Both the position numbers and the translations under genes were made by a program. The notes under the pieces were generated by a model that saw only the letters and a list, made by a program, of their open reading frames with translations, was not told the DNA's origin and did not search any database. From Deltaproteobacteria bacterium (GTDB lineage: Bacteria > Desulfobacterota > Syntrophobacteria > Syntrophobacterales > Syntrophobacteraceae): a stretch of DNA of 46,146 bases. This document shows, one piece after another, positions 32,020 to 43,731 of the stretch (position 1 is the stretch's first letter; every line of letters starts with the position of its first letter). The DNA lies in assembly GCA_021793275.1 (NCBI GenBank), contig JAJYTC010000014.1:1-46146 (forward strand). The letters are read 5' to 3'.

Positions 32020-34224
32020 CTAAATGCCGATTCCGAGCAGCCGCCCGACCTGATATACGAGGACGGCCACCACAAAAGCCACCGTCGTGTTGAATACCAC
32101 GGAAAACATGGCCCATTTCCAGCTTCCGGCCTCTTTTGCCAGGCATACGACGCTTACCACGCAAGGCACATAAAGCATTGTAAACAGGATCAGGGTAAAG
32201 GCAACAAGCGGGTTCCAGGTCGGATCCGCTTTGAGCATAGCACCCAGAGGGACCGTTTTCCCGCTGCCGCTCCGCCCCATCGCGTATGCGGTGCTAAGCA
32301 CCGAGAGCACTATCTCCTTGCCGGCCACGCCCCCCACAAGGGCCACGTTTGTTCGCCAGTCGAATCCGCAGTAACGAGTTATACGCTCCAGGGCGATTCC
32401 CATACGTCCGGCCAACGAGTATCTCAAAGCCGCCCGGGCCTCGTCGCCATCGATCGCTGCGGCTGTTAGATCGCCGGCCGGCTTGCCCGCCAGTTGCGCC
32501 TCAACCCCTTTCGCCTGGTATGCAAGTCCGGCCGCAATGACTCGCCTCTGCGCATCAAAAACCGCCCTCTTCGATTCGGGCAGCCGGGGAAAGTTCATGA
32601 GCGCCCAGAAAAGGATGGAAACAGCCAATATAACTGTGCCGGCCTTTCTCACATAGAGCCATGCGCGTTCCCATGTGTGAATCACAAGCCCCCTTGCGGT
32701 CGGCAGCCGGTAGGGAGGCAGTTCGAGAAGAAAAGGCGTGTTCGGGCCCCTCAGGATCGTAGTCCGCAGAAATTTGGCCACAAGGAACGCCATCGCCCAG
32801 GATATAAGCGTTAGGAGCATCATCATCTGCGCCTTGCTTTTAGCAAAAAAAGCGCCTATCAGGAGGGCGTAAACGGGGAGCTTGGCGCCGCAGTTCATGA
32901 AGCCGATGGTCAGCATCGTCGCCAACCGCTCATTGGAACTGCGAAGCGTCCGCGTCGCCATAACTCCGGGCACCCCGCACCCGCCTGCGATCCCCCCGCC
33001 CACCATGTAGGCCATGAAAGAGCTTCCATGAAGCCCGAAGGTGCGGAAGACGCGGTCGAGCATGAAAGCGGCCCGCGCGAGATAGCCCGAGTCTTCGAGA
33101 AATGCGATCCCGAAAAAGATGAAAATGATTATCGGCACGAACGCCAGGATCCCGCCCACTCCGTCGATGATTCCCCTGACCAGGAGCGAGCGCAGAAGAC
33201 CCGGATGAAGAGTTGATTCGACCACTGCCCCCAGGGCCGCAAAACCGCTCTGGAGCCATTTCACCGGGGCATCGCTTCCGGTAAACGCAAAATAGTAGAG
33301 AGCATACAGGATAAGGCCCATGATCAAAGGGCCGGCAACGCGATGAGTAACAACACGGTCCATACGGTCTGAAAGGTAAAGCCGATCGGCCGCAGGCTTT
33401 CGCTTCATCACACCCGATTTTAGCAGCCCGGAGATAAAACCGTAGCGATAGTCCGCTATAATGCCCTCGGGGTAGGTGTCCAGGGTTTTGCGAAGATGTT
33501 CGGCAACCCTGGCCACCATCTTTTCCAGTTCGGCTGAAAGCTCCGGGGCGGCCACCCGTCCTTTCGCGACAATTTCTTCATCGGATTCGAGATACTTGAG
33601 GGCGGTCCATCGCGCCGGGTAAAGACCGGTAAGCAGCCCCGCCGAAGAGATCTTGGCCTCCATCTCCTGCAGCACCGGATCGATATCCGGCCCGTAGGGG
33701 ATTTGCGGCGGCCCGATCGAACCGGCCCCTTCCCTGGCAATCCGGGAGGCGACCGCAAGAAGTTCCTCTTTGCCCCTGCCGCTCCTCGCCACGGTTGGAA
33801 TCACCGGCACATTGAGCTTTCGCGAAAGCTCCCCGGCATCGATCTCGATCCCTCGCCCTTCAGCCACATCGATCATATTGAGCGCTATTACCACCGGGAT
33901 TCCCAGCTCGAAGAGCTGGAGCGTCAGGTAGAGGTTCCGGTCCAGGTTGGAGGCATCCACGATGTTTATGACCACGCGCGGACGTTCGGTCGTAAGGACC
34001 TGCCGCGCCACCAGCTCTTCGGGAGAATAGGCCGTTAAAGAATAAGTCCCCGGGAGGTCCACTATGTGTAGGTCGTAGCCGTTCTGCGAATAGTAGCCCT
34101 CCTTTCTTTCAACCGTAACCCCGGGGTAGTTCGCCACATGCTGGTGCGCCCCGGTTATGGCGTTGAAAAGAGATGTCTTTCCCGAATTGGGATTTCCCGC
34201 CAGCGCTATAAGATCATCGTTCAC
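32020..34224 (-). CDS. feoB: Ferrous iron transporter FeoB
   Basis: A 734-residue inner-membrane Fe(II) transporter with a cytosolic G-protein domain. The G1 motif is GNPNSGKTSLFN (residues 10-21), G3 DLPGTYSL and G4 NMID, followed by the helical GDI domain and the polytopic core with GVPGVMATRTL and GAKLPVYALLIGAFF. The start is GTG 34224, with GAGGAG 8 bases upstream. feoA is not next to it on either side, which is unusual, and no FeoA/SH3-like domain is fused. The Cys-rich partner follows 10 bases downstream. An inverted repeat 19 bases upstream may bind a metal-dependent repressor. Confidence 0.96.
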   Translation of the reverse strand: MNDDLIALAGNPNSGKTSLFNAITGAHQHVANYPGVTVERKEGYYSQNGYDLHIVDLPGTYSLTAYSPEELVARQVLTTERPRVVINIVDASNLDRNLYLTLQLFELGIPVVIALNMIDVAEGRGIEIDAGELSRKLNVPVIPTVARSGRGKEELLAVASRIAREGAGSIGPPQIPYGPDIDPVLQEMEAKISSAGLLTGLYPARWTALKYLESDEEIVAKGRVAAPELSAELEKMVARVAEHLRKTLDTYPEGIIADYRYGFISGLLKSGVMKRKPAADRLYLSDRMDRVVTHRVAGPLIMGLILYALYYFAFTGSDAPVKWLQSGFAALGAVVESTLHPGLLRSLLVRGIIDGVGGILAFVPIIIFIFFGIAFLEDSGYLARAAFMLDRVFRTFGLHGSSFMAYMVGGGIAGGCGVPGVMATRTLRSSNERLATMLTIGFMNCGAKLPVYALLIGAFFAKSKAQMMMLLTLISWAMAFLVAKFLRTTILRGPNTPFLLELPPYRLPTARGLVIHTWERAWLYVRKAGTVILAVSILFWALMNFPRLPESKRAVFDAQRRVIAAGLAYQAKGVEAQLAGKPAGDLTAAAIDGDEARAALRYSLAGRMGIALERITRYCGFDWRTNVALVGGVAGKEIVLSVLSTAYAMGRSGSGKTVPLGAMLKADPTWNPLVAFTLILFTMLYVPCVVSVVCLAKEAGSWKWAMFSVVFNTTVAFVVAVLVYQVGRLLGIGI

Positions 34225-34242
34225 TTTTGATTCTCCTCGGGG

Positions 34243-34260
34243 AGTTAGGTATCACTAACT
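34243..34260. promoter_or_regulatory. Inverted repeat AGTTAG-N6-CTAACT before feoB
   Basis: A 6-base perfect inverted repeat 19 bases upstream of the feoB start. The half-sites GTTAG/CTAAC resemble those of DtxR/IdeR-type iron-dependent repressors, so iron-responsive control is plausible. It does not look like a Fur box. Confidence 0.5.
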
Positions 34261-34289
34261 TCTTTTCCGGTCAACAACTATTTGCCGCC

Positions 34290-35135
34290 TCATAGGTAGC
34301 CAAGCGCCAACAAAGACCAGAAAACCGACCAGGCCAACACCCCAATAGTCGCCACTCCACAGCTCACCCCGAGGACCTTGTGATAGAAATTTTCCGCCTT
34401 TCTTTCCTGGTAGCCAAGAAGATAGCCTGCCAACACCCCGCAAACCACCCCTGCGCCGTGTGCCCAGTTGTTGATTCCCGATACCAGAAAACCGAAGACG
34501 AAAATTGCAACCAGCCAGCCGATTATCTGATGGTAGACCATTTGCCCGTATTGACCGCCCCGGCTCTTCCCGAAATAGAGCGCTGCGCCGATAAGGCCGC
34601 AAATGGCCGCCGAAGCGCCGATAGTTAGAGGAATGCCGGCAAGATAGGAAATCACAAATCCTCCGATCCCGCTCAGCGTGTAGATCGAAAACATCCTGTA
34701 GACCCCGTATTCCTGGACCACCAGCGGCCCTATCTGCCAAAGGGCTATCATGTTGAAAAGAATATGCAGGATACTGCCGTGCAGATAGTTGGCGCTCAAA
34801 AACGACCACCACGTATGAAACCGGGCTATGGGAAACGTTCCCGTTGCTCCGAGGCTAATCAGGCTTCTTGTGCTTGGAGACAAAAAATGCAGCGGGTTTG
34901 CCGAAAAACCGATCGATCCCGGATTGATTAGAACCGACAGAACAAACATGCCGACGTTCAGCGCGATGATGTTGGTCACAATCCGGTCCGAAGCGAACAG
35001 GCCCCGGCCAATGGAAATATTCTTCCAGCGCGAGCCCGGATGTCCAAGTCCGCAGTGCGGACAACGTTCTTCATCAATACTGACGAGGCGCCTGCAGTTG
35101 GGACAAAGAATCGAATTCCTGCTCTGTGCTTCCAT
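34290..35135 (-). CDS. Rhomboid family intramembrane serine protease with zinc ribbon
   Basis: A 281-residue protein. The N-terminus is a zinc ribbon (C11xxC14 and C25xxC28), followed by about seven hydrophobic helices. The rhomboid catalytic dyad is Ser175 in TIGASAAICG and His226 in NNWAHGAG, with the upstream HGSILHILFNMIALW loop also typical. The usual GxSG is GASA, a mild variant. Substrates are unknown. The gene is 65 bases upstream of the feoB unit on the same strand, with the inverted repeat between them, so the two are probably regulated separately. Confidence 0.92.
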   Translation of the reverse strand: MEAQSRNSILCPNCRRLVSIDEERCPHCGLGHPGSRWKNISIGRGLFASDRIVTNIIALNVGMFVLSVLINPGSIGFSANPLHFLSPSTRSLISLGATGTFPIARFHTWWSFLSANYLHGSILHILFNMIALWQIGPLVVQEYGVYRMFSIYTLSGIGGFVISYLAGIPLTIGASAAICGLIGAALYFGKSRGGQYGQMVYHQIIGWLVAIFVFGFLVSGINNWAHGAGVVCGVLAGYLLGYQERKAENFYHKVLGVSCGVATIGVLAWSVFWSLLALGYL

Positions 35136-35395
35136 GGTTGTCCTATATTCTTGAAATTAACAAGAATCCTCTTATATCACATTTAAAGAATCGAACAACC
35201 GGCAAGCCCCCGGCTACAAATCCGCCGCAACAATTCATGATCCTCCGGCACACCCCAAACCCCGAAAAGCATGATGCCCTCCGCGGCTCTGCGCCTCTGC
35301 GTGAGAACTTTTCAAAACACAGGCGGTAGAGTGCGCGGAGAAAAGCGAGGCCGAAACAGCTCTTTACTCACCCTGCTCTGCGGTTTTCTACCTTT

Positions 35396-36007
35396 TTAGC
35401 GCCAAACCCTCTTTATCGCTGCTCTTTGCAAATTGATCAGATTGGGTCCCTCGGCGCCCTGGATAATACTTGCCTTCTCGGCGGTCCATAACGGCTTGCT
35501 GCTGTCCAACTCCCCCAGCAGGTCGATTTCAATTCCCTTTTGGCTGCTCTCGCAATAGTAGTTAACTATTTTCCCCTGTACCTCCCAGCCCGCGCCCGTC
35601 CTTGGCCGGCATGTCGTTCCGTCCGCAAGTTCGACAAGCCACGCGCCCTGTCCGCCAACCCGACCGGTCTGCCGCTCGGCTTCGGGCAGCGGCTTTGTCA
35701 GTTTCATTCTCAGGCCGGGATCGCCCTTTGCGGGGTTGGGGTCGCACACCACAAAGCCCTTGTCTTTGTCTTCGAAGCAGGGATCGAAAATCTCATTTCC
35801 TGCCATGCAGCGCCACGCATCCGATCTCGCAATCGCTATGGAACCCGTCCAGCAGTATCCCCTGAGCATACCTCGGCCCGGTGTATGAGGCACAAACCTG
35901 ATGACCTCTGTAATCCGACCGGAGGCATGTGCGGACGCGACCGCAGGCGCCCCGAGCATCCCCGATAAAATGAGCGCCAGGGACATTTTCCATTTCACCT
36001 TCGCCAT
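35396..36007 (-). CDS. Hypothetical exported protein
   Basis: 203 residues with a clear signal peptide (MAKVKWKMSLALILSGMLG, cleavage near ASAHA). The mature part contains six cysteines (for example GYCWTG, WRCMAG, DPCFED, VVCDP and YYCESS), which suggests disulfide bonds in the periplasm. It has no motif that I recognise. It is monocistronic, divergent from the histidine kinase gene. The 260 bases between it and the rhomboid gene contain no gene that I can support. Confidence 0.75.
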   Translation of the reverse strand: MAKVKWKMSLALILSGMLGAPAVASAHASGRITEVIRFVPHTPGRGMLRGYCWTGSIAIARSDAWRCMAGNEIFDPCFEDKDKGFVVCDPNPAKGDPGLRMKLTKPLPEAERQTGRVGGQGAWLVELADGTTCRPRTGAGWEVQGKIVNYYCESSQKGIEIDLLGELDSSKPLWTAEKASIIQGAEGPNLINLQRAAIKRVWR

Positions 36008-36172
36008 ATTTTCTTCCCCCTTTCTTAATTTTCGTGCTTATATTTTGCCGATTGGCCCTCCGGCCACGTGACGTTCCAGTGATAAATCAGTGATAAATAC
36101 CTGAAGTACTTATTAAGAGAACAGTGTTATAATATATAGGTTATTATTTAACCAGCGGGTCGTGGAGCGATT

Positions 36173-37579
36173 ATGGTTGAAGAGTCGTCTTGCGTGCTTT
36201 TCAGGGAGGGAGGTAGCGTATCCTCCGGCGAAATGACTTATTGCATCGTTGAAAGGGTGCGGGAGAAAAAGAAAAATTACGAACGCTACGGCTTCGAACG
36301 CTCTCAGGAAGAGGCTTTCGCAACTTTTTTCGATCTTGCCCAGGAATACACAACGATCGACAGCCTTTACCAGATTTGCACCAGTGTTGCCAAAGAGTTC
36401 CTGGACCTCGAAAGCAGAATCTATATCATAGAACCCAAAAGCTCCCAACTCCAGTTGGTCTGCACCAGTTCGGAGGGCCTCGTCACGCCCCGTGAGCGCA
36501 GCAACCACCGGGTGGAGTTGGTCGAAAAACCGGTGGAGTCTGAGCAGTCGTGGTTTTTCCCCATTCGGGGCAACCAGGCGCTTGTCAATACGCTTCCGTT
36601 CCTGGGCCAAAGGTCCATTCTCGGCGTCTTTGAAGTCCTGCCCAAAGACGCGATCGATGAGCGCAAACACTTTTTCCTGGAAAAATTCACCAACCGGATA
36701 GGTTACAATCTCCACCAGAAACTGCTGGTCCAGCAGAATATCAATCATATCAAATTTATAAATCAGCTCGTATCGGACATCGAACACAACGTCATAACGC
36801 CCAATCTATATTATAAACTGTTCCTGATCCGGCTCAGGAAAATGATCGAAAATTACCGGACTATCGAAGAGCTGGTCCAAAAAATAGCCGTCGATCCTTC
36901 CGGATGCGGCGCCGTGGCCCAAGCCCTGCGCGATGCCGCTAGTAGCCTCCATGACGCCAACCACGATCTTCAAAACGAGATTGCCGCCCTGTGCAGTCAT
37001 TACGAGCATACCAGCCTTTTTTTGGAAACCCTCATGCGAAAGGACCATTTCCAAAAAGGGACCTACGTGCTCAGAAAGCAGTCATGCAATTTCCGTAAAG
37101 AGATTATCCGGCCTCTCATCGATCGTTACGCCGCCCTCTTCGAAAGAAAGGGCATAACGGTGGACGACGGGCTTGAAAATGTGCCCGACGAACAGGTTAC
37201 CCTCTTTGTCGACAAGGGGCTGATATCCCAGGTTTTCGACAACTTTTTTTCGAACGCGCTCAAATACGCCGGGCAAGTAGATGAGGCCGGCCGGCCCGCA
37301 AGGCTCTTCTCTCTAAACCGGCGGATCATTAAGAACGCTTTCGGACAGGACAAACCGGGCGTTCGATTCGACTTTTTCACCACGGGCAAACCCCTGACCC
37401 CGGAAGAAAGCGATCGCGTCTTCGATGAGGGATTCCGCGCAGGCGGCAGCGCTGCAGAAGGGAAGGGGCACGGCCTTCATTTCGTAAAAAACGTGGTCGA
37501 GATCCATGGCGGATTGGTGGGCTGCGAACCGCAGGCAGGCGGAAACCTGTTCTATCTCGTCCTGCCGTTCGAAAAATAG
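36173..37579 (+). CDS. Soluble sensor histidine kinase, GAF-like N-terminus
   Basis: A 468-residue protein without transmembrane segments. Residues 50-180 look like a GAF-type sensor (LYQICTSVAKEFLDLESRIY and SILGVFEVLP). The likely phospho-acceptor is His205 in LVSDIEHNVITPNL, followed by a long helical region. The HATPase_c domain has N box QVFDNFFSNALKYA and G2 box GKGHGLHFVKNVVEIHGG; the G1 box is weak (VRFDFFTTGKPLT). No response regulator adjoins it. The start is ATG 36173, with a weak ribosome binding site. It may sense a cytosolic signal and feed clpX/lon control, but only its position upstream of those genes suggests this. Confidence 0.82.
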   Translation: MVEESSCVLFREGGSVSSGEMTYCIVERVREKKKNYERYGFERSQEEAFATFFDLAQEYTTIDSLYQICTSVAKEFLDLESRIYIIEPKSSQLQLVCTSSEGLVTPRERSNHRVELVEKPVESEQSWFFPIRGNQALVNTLPFLGQRSILGVFEVLPKDAIDERKHFFLEKFTNRIGYNLHQKLLVQQNINHIKFINQLVSDIEHNVITPNLYYKLFLIRLRKMIENYRTIEELVQKIAVDPSGCGAVAQALRDAASSLHDANHDLQNEIAALCSHYEHTSLFLETLMRKDHFQKGTYVLRKQSCNFRKEIIRPLIDRYAALFERKGITVDDGLENVPDEQVTLFVDKGLISQVFDNFFSNALKYAGQVDEAGRPARLFSLNRRIIKNAFGQDKPGVRFDFFTTGKPLTPEESDRVFDEGFRAGGSAAEGKGHGLHFVKNVVEIHGGLVGCEPQAGGNLFYLVLPFEK

Positions 37580-37802
37580 CCGCCTCGAAGGCTGTTTTGC
37601 CCTGGCGCGATCCTGCCCTGAGACGGAACAAATCTGCCGGGTAGCCGGCCTGCCTGGATTTACCCCCCTATTGATTTTTTCATTCGATAGGGTTACCTCT
37701 TCGCTTCATGAGCAGATCTTTTCTCCCCGGGGGGGAGGGAGTGAGCCAAGTGTCTGGAATCCTTACGCAGCACAATTTGAGGTAGCTTAATCTCGTTCGC
37801 GT

Positions 37803-37811
37803 TGTTATAAT
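37803..37811 (+). promoter_or_regulatory. Extended -10 promoter upstream of clpX
   Basis: TGTTATAAT fits an extended -10 (TGn followed by a perfect TATAAT) about 115 bases before clpX. The -35 region at 17 bases (TAGCTT) is poor. No sigma-32 type promoter was recognised in the 345-base gap before clpX, which holds no gene. Confidence 0.5.
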
Positions 37812-37925
37812 ATTTAAGCCTGTCTTCCCAAAGCAAAATTTGATTCACATAATATGAGAATCGACCCGATATTCTTGTTGCGAACATATCTAACCAGGGA
37901 AGATGCAGGCTAAGGAGGAATCTTG

Positions 37926-39179
37926 ATGGCCAGGAAACGTGATGACCGTGGTGGTGAGCTCAGATGTTCCTTTTGCGGAAAAAGTCAGGATGAAGTCAAG
38001 AAGCTGATTGCCGGTCCTACTGTCTATATTTGCGATGAGTGCGTGGAGCTTTGCAACGACATCATTGCCGAGGAATATGAAAGGGAGGGCGCGGCTCGGG
38101 CCACCCAGATTCCCAAACCCGCCGGCATAAAGCAGATCCTTGACCAGTACGTTATCGGTCAGGAAAGGGCGAAAAAAGTCCTTTCAGTCGCTGTTCACAA
38201 TCATTACAAGCGCATCGAGCTGAAAATCGACAAAAACGACGTTGAGCTCCAGAAGAGCAACATCCTGATGATCGGGCCCACCGGGTCGGGCAAAACTCTG
38301 CTTGCCCAAACCCTCGCCAGGATTCTCAACGTGCCCTTTACCATAGCCGATGCAACCACGCTCACCGAAGCGGGCTACGTGGGCGAAGACGTCGAAAATA
38401 TCCTCGTAAGCCTGATCCAGGCGGCCGACTACGATATCGAGAAGGCCTCCAGGGGGATAGTCTACATCGACGAAATAGACAAGATTGCAAAAAAATCCGA
38501 CAGCCCCTCGATCACCCGTGACGTGTCGGGAGAAGGCGTGCAGCAGGCGCTGCTGAAAATCCTCGAGGGCACCGTGGCCAACGTGCCCCCCAAGGGCGGC
38601 AGAAAGCATCCTCAGCAGGAATTCATAAAGATCGACACAACCAATATTCTTTTCATCTGCGGCGGGGCTTTCAACTACCTCGAGAGCATCATTCGCGCTC
38701 GAATTGGCGTGAAAGGCATGGGATTCGGCGCCGAAATCCGAAGCAAGGAAGAAAAGAGCATCGGCGAGGTGCTAAGGCATGTGCAACCCGAAGACCTGCT
38801 CAAGTTCGGTATGATTCCCGAGTTCATCGGCAGGCTCCCGGTTATAGCGACCCTTAGCGAACTCACCGAAGAAGAACTGGTGAACATTTTGACCGAGCCT
38901 AAAAACGCTCTGGTCAAACAGTACAAGAAGCTGTTCGAACTGGAAAACGTTCGCTTGCACTTCAACGATGGGGTCTTGAGGGCGATCTCCAAGGAAGCCA
39001 TCAGGCGCAAGTCCGGCGCCCGTGGCCTCAGGTCCATCATGGAAAACATCATGCTCGACATCATGTACGACCTTCCCTCCCACCCGGAGATTCAGGAGTG
39101 CATCATAAACGAGGACGTACTAACCAAGGACGCGCAGCCCCTTCTCCTGTATCGGGGCCAGGACCAGGAGTCGGCGTGA
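37926..39179 (+). CDS. clpX: ATP-dependent Clp protease ATP-binding subunit ClpX
   Basis: A 417-residue AAA+ unfoldase that feeds proteins to ClpP. The N-terminal C4 zinc domain is [11 protein letters not shown] and [10 protein letters not shown]. Walker A is [12 protein letters not shown], the pore loop GYVGEDVEN and Walker [12 protein letters not shown]. The ClpP-binding loop is MGFGAEI (IGF-like). Sensor 2 is [15 protein letters not shown] 37926 is chosen over TTG 37923 because AGGAGG lies 7 bases upstream. tig and clpP, the usual partners upstream, are absent; a histidine kinase gene lies there instead. lon follows 83 bases downstream, so clpX-lon is likely one unit. Confidence 0.96.
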   Translation: MARKRDDRGGELRCSFCGKSQDEVKKLIAGPTVYICDECVELCNDIIAEEYEREGAARATQIPKPAGIKQILDQYVIGQERAKKVLSVAVHNHYKRIELKIDKNDVELQKSNILMIGPTGSGKTLLAQTLARILNVPFTIADATTLTEAGYVGEDVENILVSLIQAADYDIEKASRGIVYIDEIDKIAKKSDSPSITRDVSGEGVQQALLKILEGTVANVPPKGGRKHPQQEFIKIDTTNILFICGGAFNYLESIIRARIGVKGMGFGAEIRSKEEKSIGEVLRHVQPEDLLKFGMIPEFIGRLPVIATLSELTEEELVNILTEPKNALVKQYKKLFELENVRLHFNDGVLRAISKEAIRRKSGARGLRSIMENIMLDIMYDLPSHPEIQECIINEDVLTKDAQPLLLYRGQDQESA

Positions 39180-39262
39180 AGTCGATTTGCGCTGGGCGAC
39201 TTGCCCTACCCCCGGCGCTGCCGGAGGTAGATGATTTCAACGCACGAAAGTAACTGACGAAC

Positions 39263-41698
<2,436 letters not shown>

Positions 41699-41845
41699 CA
41701 CTCGGAAGCGACCCGTAGGACTTTTCAAAACAGGCAGCTAAAATGCTTGACATGGAAGGTCGATTTGATCGATAATAATCTTTCCAGGGACGCGAGGGGC
41801 ACTGGGCCTGTTCCTCCCCTTTTTCCACAGGGGATGGGAGTTTTT

Positions 41846-41918
41846 GGGCGGGTAGCTCAGTTGGGAGAGCATCGGCCTTACAAGCCGGGGGTCACAGGTT
41901 CGAGCCCTGTTCCGCCTA
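41846..41918 (+). tRNA. tRNA-Val (anticodon UAC)
   Basis: 73 bases with a full cloverleaf: acceptor GGGCGGG with TCCGCCT, D stem GCTC/GAGC, anticodon stem TCGGC/GCCGG with loop CTTACAA (anticodon TAC), T arm ACAGG-TTCGAGC-CCTGT and discriminator A. CCA is not encoded. The first and last acceptor pairs are G:U. Confidence 0.93.
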
Positions 41919-41929
41919 TGCAGTTTATC

Positions 41930-42006
<77 letters not shown>

Positions 42007-42016
42007 GAAAATTCAA

Positions 42017-42047
42017 GGGTTTACGGGTTTTCCGTAAGCCCTTTTTT
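42017..42047 (+). terminator. Terminator of the tRNA-Val/tRNA-Asp unit
   Basis: GGGTTTACGG pairs with CCGTAAGCCC across GTTTT, with one G:U pair, and is followed by TTTTTT. The T-run ends at the stop codon of the converging integrase gene (42046-42048). Confidence 0.85.
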
Positions 42048-43194
42048 AGTGGCGGGAAGGGCTGGTGGTAAAATTGGTGGTAAAAGGGGTTTCTGATTCG
42101 TTATGGAGCAACGCCATTACATCAGCCAGACCGGAATGAATTTTTTTCAGATACCTGTCCGTTGTCGAAACCCGTTTATGCCGCAAAATTTCCTGAACTG
42201 CGTTGCTGCTGATCTTGTGCTTGTCGGAAAGAATCGAGCCGACATACCTTCTGAGAGCATGATATTTGAAGACCTTCACCCCTGCCCGGTTGCATAGAGT
42301 TTCCAAAAATCTCCTGCGATCTACAAAGGGCTGCCCGTAAAAGCGCCCTGGCTTGGTAATCGGGAAAACGTACGGATTATCGGGGATAGGCTTGTTGTTC
42401 CATAACCATTTCAGGCTTTCGTAAAGATCGTCGGTCATGGGAAGCTGTTCATATTCCATTTCGCCATTACGGTTTTTCCTCGAACCAAGTCGGACCTGTC
42501 GCTGCTCAAAATTTATGTCGTCGTTCCAGGTCCACCTGAAAATTTCGGATTTCCGCGCCCCCGTTTGAAGATAGGCGTCCAGAAAAACCCGTTCGTGCCG
42601 GGTCGCTACCATGAGAACTTTCAAAACGTCCTTCTCTGTCGGGGTGTACTGTTCTTTTTCCTTATGGGGAAGTTTCTTCACCTTGACCGGGTTCGTCGGC
42701 AGATCATGAATCTGCATGCCCCAATTCCACAAGGCGAGCAAATTCTTTCGGTCTTTGTTTGAGGAGTTATTGGAAGCCCGCCTTAAAGGATGTTTCAACT
42801 TGCCGTTTTCGTTGTATTCGGCTTCCGGGGCCTTCGTCGCTCGGTCCTCAAGATACTTCGCTACCATGGCTGGTTTGACATCCTTCACTGGGATATCGCC
42901 GCCCCAGCGCTTCGATAAGGCCTGGAGAAGCGCTTTCTTTTCGTCGTAAACCTTCGGGCTGAAATGAAGCTTGGAATAATCCAAATAGAGACAAAAAAAG
43001 GTTCTCAAAGACATGTCCTCCGGCTTTGGTTCCGGCTTGGGCGTGTTCTGTTCGACAAGGATTTCCGCCTTCCTGGTTTCTTCCCATGCGCAAGCCTTCT
43101 TGTAATCTTTCAGGTCAAAAAACTTCCGCTCCCGTTTACCGTTCACCATGATGCATGCACAGTATTTTTGTTTTATTTTGTCGATATGTGGCAT
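42046..43194 (-). CDS. Tyrosine recombinase/integrase
   Basis: A 382-residue phage-type integrase. The N-terminal half has an arm-binding-like start (KQKYCACIMVNGKRERKFFD) and a SAM-like core-binding domain. The catalytic residues are Arg in QTGARKSEIFRWTW, His-x-x-Arg in YHALRRYVGS, His in ILRHKRVSTTD and the nucleophile Tyr in DRYLKKI. ATG 43194 is chosen because GGAGGG lies 6 bases upstream; ATG 43227 is in frame but unsupported. The gene runs toward tRNA-Asp and ends in its terminator. It should catalyse insertion and excision at that tRNA. It is intact and probably active. Confidence 0.93.
   Translation of the reverse strand: MPHIDKIKQKYCACIMVNGKRERKFFDLKDYKKACAWEETRKAEILVEQNTPKPEPKPEDMSLRTFFCLYLDYSKLHFSPKVYDEKKALLQALSKRWGGDIPVKDVKPAMVAKYLEDRATKAPEAEYNENGKLKHPLRRASNNSSNKDRKNLLALWNWGMQIHDLPTNPVKVKKLPHKEKEQYTPTEKDVLKVLMVATRHERVFLDAYLQTGARKSEIFRWTWNDDINFEQRQVRLGSRKNRNGEMEYEQLPMTDDLYESLKWLWNNKPIPDNPYVFPITKPGRFYGQPFVDRRRFLETLCNRAGVKVFKYHALRRYVGSILSDKHKISSNAVQEILRHKRVSTTDRYLKKIHSGLADVMALLHNESETPFTTNFTTSPSRH
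42064..42085. repeat. Direct repeat GGTGGTAAAA x2 at the 3' end of int
   Basis: GGTGGTAAAA occurs at 42064-42073 and 42076-42085, separated by TT. It lies within the last codons of the integrase gene, close to the attachment site. A similar double repeat lies upstream of the gene at 43208-43229, as expected for integrase arm or excisionase sites. Confidence 0.5.
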
Positions 43195-43207
43195 ATGTGA
43201 CCCTCCA

Positions 43208-43229
43208 TGTGGTAAATTGGGTGGCAAAA
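43208..43229. repeat. Direct repeat GTGGTAAA/GTGGCAAAA at the 5' end of int
   Basis: TGTGGTAAATTGGGTGGCAAAA is closely similar to the block at 42064-42085 and lies 14 bases upstream of the integrase start, in the same orientation. It overlaps the probable promoter or ribosome binding area, so it could also allow autoregulation. Confidence 0.45.
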
Positions 43230-43231
43230 AC

Positions 43232-43666
43232 TCAGTTCAAGTATGTGTTTTTACTTCGAATCAACGAGAGCAAATGGTAAAGGCCATGCACCGCCGGGTC
43301 TGTCTCCTGATGTACCTGGGGCTTTACTGCCTGCGGTTTCAGTTTCTTCTTCGGAATTGGAGCCGGGTCTTTTTTCTTGCGGGACTCCATCCGCGCATTA
43401 TCAAGGGCTTCCTTCAGTGTTGAGCGGCGAAAAATGATGCTTCCGCCTATCCTCGAAGCACCCAATTCCGCCGCATTCGCGTAGCACCATGACGGGCTTT
43501 TCCCAAGCATGCGAGCAAGATCGATAGCGGAAATGAAATCTTCCGGGGAAGACGAAAATTTGCTGATCTCCGCAGGCTCCTGGGCTTCCCATTCATTCAG
43601 GGGTTGCAGGTTCTTAATCTCGCCGACTAGGTTCCTGATGATTTGCAAATTGGTTTTTCCTGCCAT
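43232..43666 (-). CDS. HTH protein, candidate excisionase
   Basis: 144 residues. The core (residues 43-85) reads DFISAIDLARMLGKSPSWCY, then ASRIGGSIIFRRSTLKEAL, a MerR/excisionase-type winged helix-turn-helix. The N-terminus is helical, and the C-terminus is basic and proline-rich (RKKKDPAPIPKKKLKPQ). It is directly upstream of the integrase gene (37 bases) in the same direction, so it is a likely recombination directionality factor. ATG 43666 is used. Confidence 0.75.
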   Translation of the reverse strand: MAGKTNLQIIRNLVGEIKNLQPLNEWEAQEPAEISKFSSSPEDFISAIDLARMLGKSPSWCYANAAELGASRIGGSIIFRRSTLKEALDNARMESRKKKDPAPIPKKKLKPQAVKPQVHQETDPAVHGLYHLLSLIRSKNTYLN

Positions 43667-43731
43667 TGTTTTTACTCCACAGACCAGGGGGGCAGCCGCC
43701 CGCCCTGGGGATATGGTTCAATTCAGGCTGA

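Noticed and set aside
34255-34812. A second frame across the rhomboid gene on the same strand
   Set aside because: It is the out-of-frame translation of the rhomboid gene, which has all catalytic residues in its own frame.
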